Below are positions 60,886 through 64,000 of a stretch of 64,000 nucleotides of DNA, one piece after another. The DNA lies in assembly GCF_003050905.1 (NCBI RefSeq), contig NZ_QAOT01000018.1; one strand, given 5' to 3'. How positions within the stretch are numbered: the stretch's first letter is position 1; each line of letters starts with the position of its first letter. This stretch comes from Cereibacter_A azotoformans (lineage in GTDB: Bacteria; Pseudomonadota; Alphaproteobacteria; Rhodobacterales; Rhodobacteraceae). The position numbers and the translations under genes were made by a program. Below the pieces are notes generated by a model that saw only the letters and a list, made by a program, of their open reading frames with translations, was not told where the DNA came from and did no database searches.

Positions 60886-62232
60886 ATGAAGCATCGTCCC
60901 CGTCCTCCCGAGCAGAACGACCTCTTCCGGCCGCGCCTCGTCGACATGATCGACATACGTCACGAGTTGGTCACGCTGGCGGGGCTGATCGACTGGGAGT
61001 TCTTCGAGCGCGAATGGGCCGGGTTCTTCCCGTCCACGACCGGACGGCCGGCGACCTCGCCGCGGCTGGTCGCGGGGCTGCTCTACCTGCAGCACGCGTT
61101 CCGGCTCTCGGACGAAGCCGTGGTCGCCCGCTGGGTCGAGAACCCCTACTTTCAGCATTTCACCGGCGAGACCTTCTTTCAGCATCGCCCGCCGATCGAC
61201 CCGACCTCGCTCATTCGGTGGCGGAAGCGGATCGGTGAGGAAGGCGTGGAGTGGCTGCTGACAAAGACCATCGAGGCTGGTCGCAAGTCCGGCGCCGTCG
61301 ATGACACGAGCCTCGACGAGATCGCCGTCGACACCACCGTCATGGAAAAGAACATCGCGCACCCGACCGACTCCCGGCTCTACGACCGGGCGCGGGCACA
61401 GCTGGTGGATCTGGCGCAGGAGGCCGGCATCGAGTTGCGCCAGAGCTACGCGCGCCTGGCGCCGCGGCTGGCGGCGCAGGTCGGCCGCTATGCTCATGCG
61501 AAGCAGTTCCGGCGCATGCGCAAGGCATTGAGAACGCTCAAGGGCTATACCGGCCGCGTGATGCGGGACATCCGGCGGCAGCTCGACGAGATCCCCGAGG
61601 GGCCGCTGCGCGAGCGGGTTCTGGACAAGCTCGTGCTGGTCTCGCGGCTGCTCCACCAGCGGCCGAAGGACCCGGGCAAGATCTATTCGCTCCATGAGCC
61701 CGAGGTCGACTGCATCTCGAAGGGCAAGGCCCGCGTCCGCTACGAGTTCGGCACCAAGGTCAGCATCGCCACCACGCTGAAGGGCGGCTTCGTGGTGGGC
61801 GCGCGCTCGCTGCCGGGCAATCCTTACGACGGCCACACTCTCGGCGAGGCGCTGGAGCAGGTGGCGATCCTCACCGGCCACCCGGCCAAACGCGCTGTCG
61901 TCGACCGCGGATACAAGGGCCACGGCGTCCAGCACACCCAGGTGCTGATCAGCGGCACCCGCCGCGGGCTGGCCCCGGCGCTGGCAAAGGCGCTGCGTCG
62001 GCGCAGCAGCATCGAACCCGAGATCGGCCACATGAAGACCGACGGAAGGCTGTCGCGCTGCTTCCTCAAAGGCGTCATTGGTGACGCCCTCTTCGCCGTC
62101 CTCTGCGGATGCGGTCACAACATCCGCAAGATCCTCGCCCATCTGAGGAAGCTTCTTGCCGCCGTCATTACCCTCGTTCTGGCGATGATCCGGCAGGAGC
62201 GCGCTCGCGGCTACAGTCACGCGGCCGCCTGA
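60886..62232 (+). mobile_element. IS5-family transposase, apparently intact
   Basis: 448 residues. A DUF772-type N-terminal domain (about 20-110: GRPATSPRLVAGLLYLQHAF, then PIDPTSLIRWRKRIGEEG) precedes the DDE domain. Catalytic residues are likely Asp in IAVDTTVMEKNI (about 148), Asp in AVVDRGYKGHGVQ (about 343) and Glu in IEPEIGHMKTDGRL (about 382). The start at 60886 (MKHRPRPP) or an upstream TTG at 60874. It interrupts or abuts the IS1634-like pseudogene. Terminal inverted repeats could not be placed: neither 60840-60885 nor 62233-62275 gave a convincing match. Confidence 0.85.
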
Positions 62233-62292
62233 TCGCGTTGTTCAGGCTGAACTCGGTAAACATCTGTTTTCGGGGTAGCGACAAAAGGTCGA

Positions 62293-62485
62293 TAGATACA
62301 TACATATCTAATCTCTTGCGTAATGGGGCTACGCGACGATTGCTACGGTAGCCGCGCGCACCCCGGCTGCTACGGCTACGATTGCCACGATCACCCATAA
62401 CGCACTGTTTTTGCTGCAAAAAACGCGGCTACGATTGTAGCAAATCGCTGTGTTAACGCGGCTACGATCTGCTACGATTCCCCGG
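62293..62485. repeat. Cluster of GGCTACGAT repeats and small palindromes (iteron-like)
   Basis: The core CGGCTACGAT recurs at 62373, 62426 and 62459, with a degenerate copy at 62327-62348 and further TGCTACGAT/TGCTACGG units. Two identical 14-mers AACGCGGCTACGAT (62422-62435 and 62455-62468) are 33 bases apart, three helical turns. Also present are TAGATA-CATACA-TATCTA (62293-62310), TTTTTGC-T-GCAAAAA (62408-62422) and GCTAC-GATT-GTAGC (62429-62442). The layout resembles iterons of a replication origin or a multimeric operator; no replication gene is adjacent in the window. Confidence 0.5.
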
Positions 62486-62600
62486 CTTGGGGTTGTCCAG
62501 CCCCGAAAAGGGCAACCGCAGGGTGCCTTTCTCGGTCCAAAAGGTCGAACGTCAAAGGGTGCATATGCCAGCCACCGAGGGGCAAGCCCTTGAATGGCAT
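62472..62600 (-). CDS. Possible 42-residue protein
   Basis: A frame beginning MPFKGLPLGGWHMHPLTFDL and ending QPQAGES has codon use like a real gene and lies on the same strand as the two unknown genes upstream. It has no clear ribosome site and no recognised family. It could be real or the tail of a decayed gene. Confidence 0.3.
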   Translation of the reverse strand: MPFKGLPLGGWHMHPLTFDLLDRERHPAVALFGAGQPQAGES

Positions 62601-62646
62601 CGCATTTGCCGTGTGGTCATACCCCGCGCCTAGCCCTGTCCTAGCC

Positions 62647-63117
62647 TTAGCCTCGCTTCCGCAATTGCGAGGCTGGCACAACGAACGGTCGCCACTGTTC
62701 AGGCGTGAGGCCATAACCTACGACGAAAGGGGTGTCCGATGGTGCTGCCAAGCCTACTTGAACGGCCTGCGCCCAGCTAAGGGCCATGGCGACATAGGTA
62801 TGGTTCCCGTCAACGATCTCGTCGCCTAGCCCCTCGGGGTGCTCGCACACAAGGATCGGCTTCGGGATTTGATTGATGGTGTAGCCCATCACCCTGTCTT
62901 GCGTGACCGTGCCGCCCTCCACCAGCCATTTCACATGCTCAGCGACAATCTGCATCTTCTGCGGCTCGATGTGCTTCTCAGCCCATTCACGCATTCGCCC
63001 AACATCAAGGTGGACCTCTTTGTCTCCCAGATTAGTCGTCGTGAAAATCTCCCGGCGGATCGTCGCCAGCACCTTCGGCTTGCCCCTGTTCGCCTTGCGT
63101 CGCTCCTGTCGGTTCAT
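62647..63117 (-). CDS. Unknown protein with a ParB-like DGNH motif
   Basis: 156 residues. The N terminus is basic (MNRQERRKANRGKPKVLAT). The middle reads GYTINQIPKPILVCEHPEGL then IVDGNHTYVAMALSW (about 102-116), which resembles the D-G-x-H segment of ParB/Srx-type nucleotide-binding folds, in which such a loop binds CTP or ATP. The match is short and the assignment tentative. GAGGTGAGG precedes the ATG. It lies nine bases after the next unknown gene, so the two form an operon. Codon use is less GC-rich than the chromosomal genes. Confidence 0.6.
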   Translation of the reverse strand: MNRQERRKANRGKPKVLATIRREIFTTTNLGDKEVHLDVGRMREWAEKHIEPQKMQIVAEHVKWLVEGGTVTQDRVMGYTINQIPKPILVCEHPEGLGDEIVDGNHTYVAMALSWAQAVQVGLAAPSDTPFVVGYGLTPEQWRPFVVPASQLRKRG

Positions 63118-63126
63118 TGCCTCACC

Positions 63127-63813
63127 TCAACCCATCTTGAGCGGACCAAACATCCCAGATTGAACCATCGCCATATACACATGCTTCATCGCGAGAGCCG
63201 TCTCTTGGCCGACGAACAAAGACGACCGGCCCCCATGCGGTTCGCCCAGCAAATAGGGGCGCATAGTCTCCCAAGTCTCAGCCCGCTCCGACCAGCGCCA
63301 GCATGGCAACTCTTGCTCTAGCATCAGCGGAACCGCCAGACGCTTTGGTATCAGATGCCCAAGGTCCAGACCGTCGTGCCACTCACATTTGACAAGGGTT
63401 GCAGTAGTTCCAGAATTGTAGAACTCGATCTCTAGCTCTTCGGCAGTAATGCTGGCGCAGTGATGATACGGCAGCTTTGAAACGGACTCGATCACCTTGC
63501 TTGCTTTGCCGCTGCCTTGATACGGGCAGGTGATGAATCCGTGCGCGAAATAGACGGTGTGGTCCAATCCCTCGTATCCGCTTCGCGTGTTCGGCGTCGT
63601 TTCTGGATTGCGACCATCGTGATTGGCAACCAATGGGTGCCACGTGGGATACCCTTCAACAACTGGGCCCAACTGGTCAACAATATCCAAGAGAGCAGCT
63701 TCCGCCTTCTGGCGATGCGCCGGATCGAATGTTCTAGGGATCAGGTAGTTCCTAGCTCGCTCGTAGCCGTTATTCGCAGCCTCATCAGCCCTGAATGCCA
63801 CATCGCCCTCCAT
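63127..63813 (-). CDS. Unknown protein of the foreign segment
   Basis: About 228 residues, not recognised. It appears soluble, with several Cys, Trp and His (CEWHDGLDLGHLIPKRL, LPYHHCASITAEELEIEFYN). No signal peptide or transmembrane helix is present. I place the start at 63813 (MEGDVAFRADEAANN): the ATG at 63840 falls inside the -10 element of a good promoter (63836-63863), so it would not be in the transcript. Lower GC than the rest of the window suggests transfer. First gene of an operon with the DGNH-motif protein. Confidence 0.6.
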   Translation of the reverse strand: MEGDVAFRADEAANNGYERARNYLIPRTFDPAHRQKAEAALLDIVDQLGPVVEGYPTWHPLVANHDGRNPETTPNTRSGYEGLDHTVYFAHGFITCPYQGSGKASKVIESVSKLPYHHCASITAEELEIEFYNSGTTATLVKCEWHDGLDLGHLIPKRLAVPLMLEQELPCWRWSERAETWETMRPYLLGEPHGGRSSLFVGQETALAMKHVYMAMVQSGMFGPLKMG

Positions 63814-63835
63814 GATTTTCCGCCGACACGCATCA

Positions 63836-63863
63836 TACATAGATCACACGCATGATATGTCAA
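63836..63863 (-). promoter_or_regulatory. Sigma70-type promoter of the foreign two-gene operon
   Basis: On the minus strand TTGACA (63863-63858) is followed after 16 bases by TATGTA (63841-63836). This is the best consensus -35 element in the window outside the catabolic block. Upstream, two ATGCGCGA repeats (63868-63875 and 63888-63895) lie 20 bases apart and could be operator half-sites. Confidence 0.5.
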
Positions 63864-64000
63864 TACTATGCGCGAAAATATTAAAAAATGCGCGACACCG
63901 CTCGCTGTAGAGCGTCAACCTTCTTGGCCGTGACCGACAACCAGGATGGCCGGTTTTGACCGCTGCGGTCGTTGGTGTTACTCGGCGCTGATCTCCCTAA
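63864..64000. other. Window edge, no gene seen
   Basis: AT-rich at first (AAAATATTAAAAAATG, 63874-63889) with the ATGCGCGA direct repeats, then GC-richer sequence. No coding frame, tRNA or attachment site could be identified before the end of the window. Confidence 0.4.

Noticed and set aside
62240..62252. GTTCAG-G-CTGAAC palindrome and its resemblance to TTCAGGCCGA at 59977 as IS ends
   Set aside because: The similarity is only about ten bases and no matching inverted copy was found left of the IS5-type transposase, so I do not call terminal repeats.

Overview
The window is 64 kb of GC-rich DNA from an alphaproteobacterium of the Rhodobacterales, most likely the Cereibacter (Rhodobacter) sphaeroides group. 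This rests on the codon bias, the gene neighbourhoods (moaE-moaD-pgsA-uvrC, yidC-MOSC-engB, argB), an Fds-type NAD-linked formate dehydrogenase, a NaChBac-type sodium channel and a typical Rhodobacterales intergenic repeat (14213-14272). The species call is an inference, because no database search was possible. No tRNA, rRNA or CRISPR array was seen.

Layout. 1-17.6 kb is mostly core: uvrB (5' end outside the window), a small outer-membrane-like protein, a membrane-anchored winged-helix protein, ttcA, a GGDEF-EAL protein, yidC-MOSC-engB, argB with a ferredoxin-like protein and a SixA-like phosphatase, then moaE-moaD-pgsA and uvrC on the minus strand. 17.9-19.7 kb carries a FolM-like reductase, a Cys-rich peptide and an S49 protease in one minus-strand operon. 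19.8-26.7 kb is the formate dehydrogenase locus: a LysR regulator, a palindromic control region, then tightly coupled fdsGBACD. 27-29.5 kb has a glycosyltransferase, a decayed spacer and a bacterial voltage-gated sodium channel.

29.6-50.5 kb is the most interesting part: an accessory catabolic block of about 15 genes around one TetR regulator. It holds an Opp/Dpp-type transporter with two paralogous Tat-exported binding proteins, an amidase, an HDAC-like deacetylase, an amidohydrolase, an FAD oxidoreductase, an acyl-CoA ligase, an aldehyde dehydrogenase, a class III transaminase, a hydratase/hydroxyacyl-CoA dehydrogenase and a PcaF-like thiolase. Together they outline a route that imports an amide or acylated amine, hydrolyses it, transaminates it, oxidises the aldehyde, activates the acid with CoA and beta-oxidises it. 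Both divergent promoter regions (36.6 and 47.1 kb) carry the same palindrome, TGATTG-N2-CAATCA, placed next to a TTGAC-type -35 element, so the block looks like one regulon.

50.5-60 kb holds an IS110 remnant, an NhaC-type antiporter, a quaternary-amine ABC transporter with a translationally coupled XRE regulator, DUF421 and DUF2254 membrane proteins, and a frameshifted gene. 60-64 kb is mobile or foreign: a truncated, frameshifted IS1634-like transposase abuts an intact IS5-family transposase. Beyond them lies a repeat-rich, AT-richer stretch with two linked unknown genes of phage or plasmid character.
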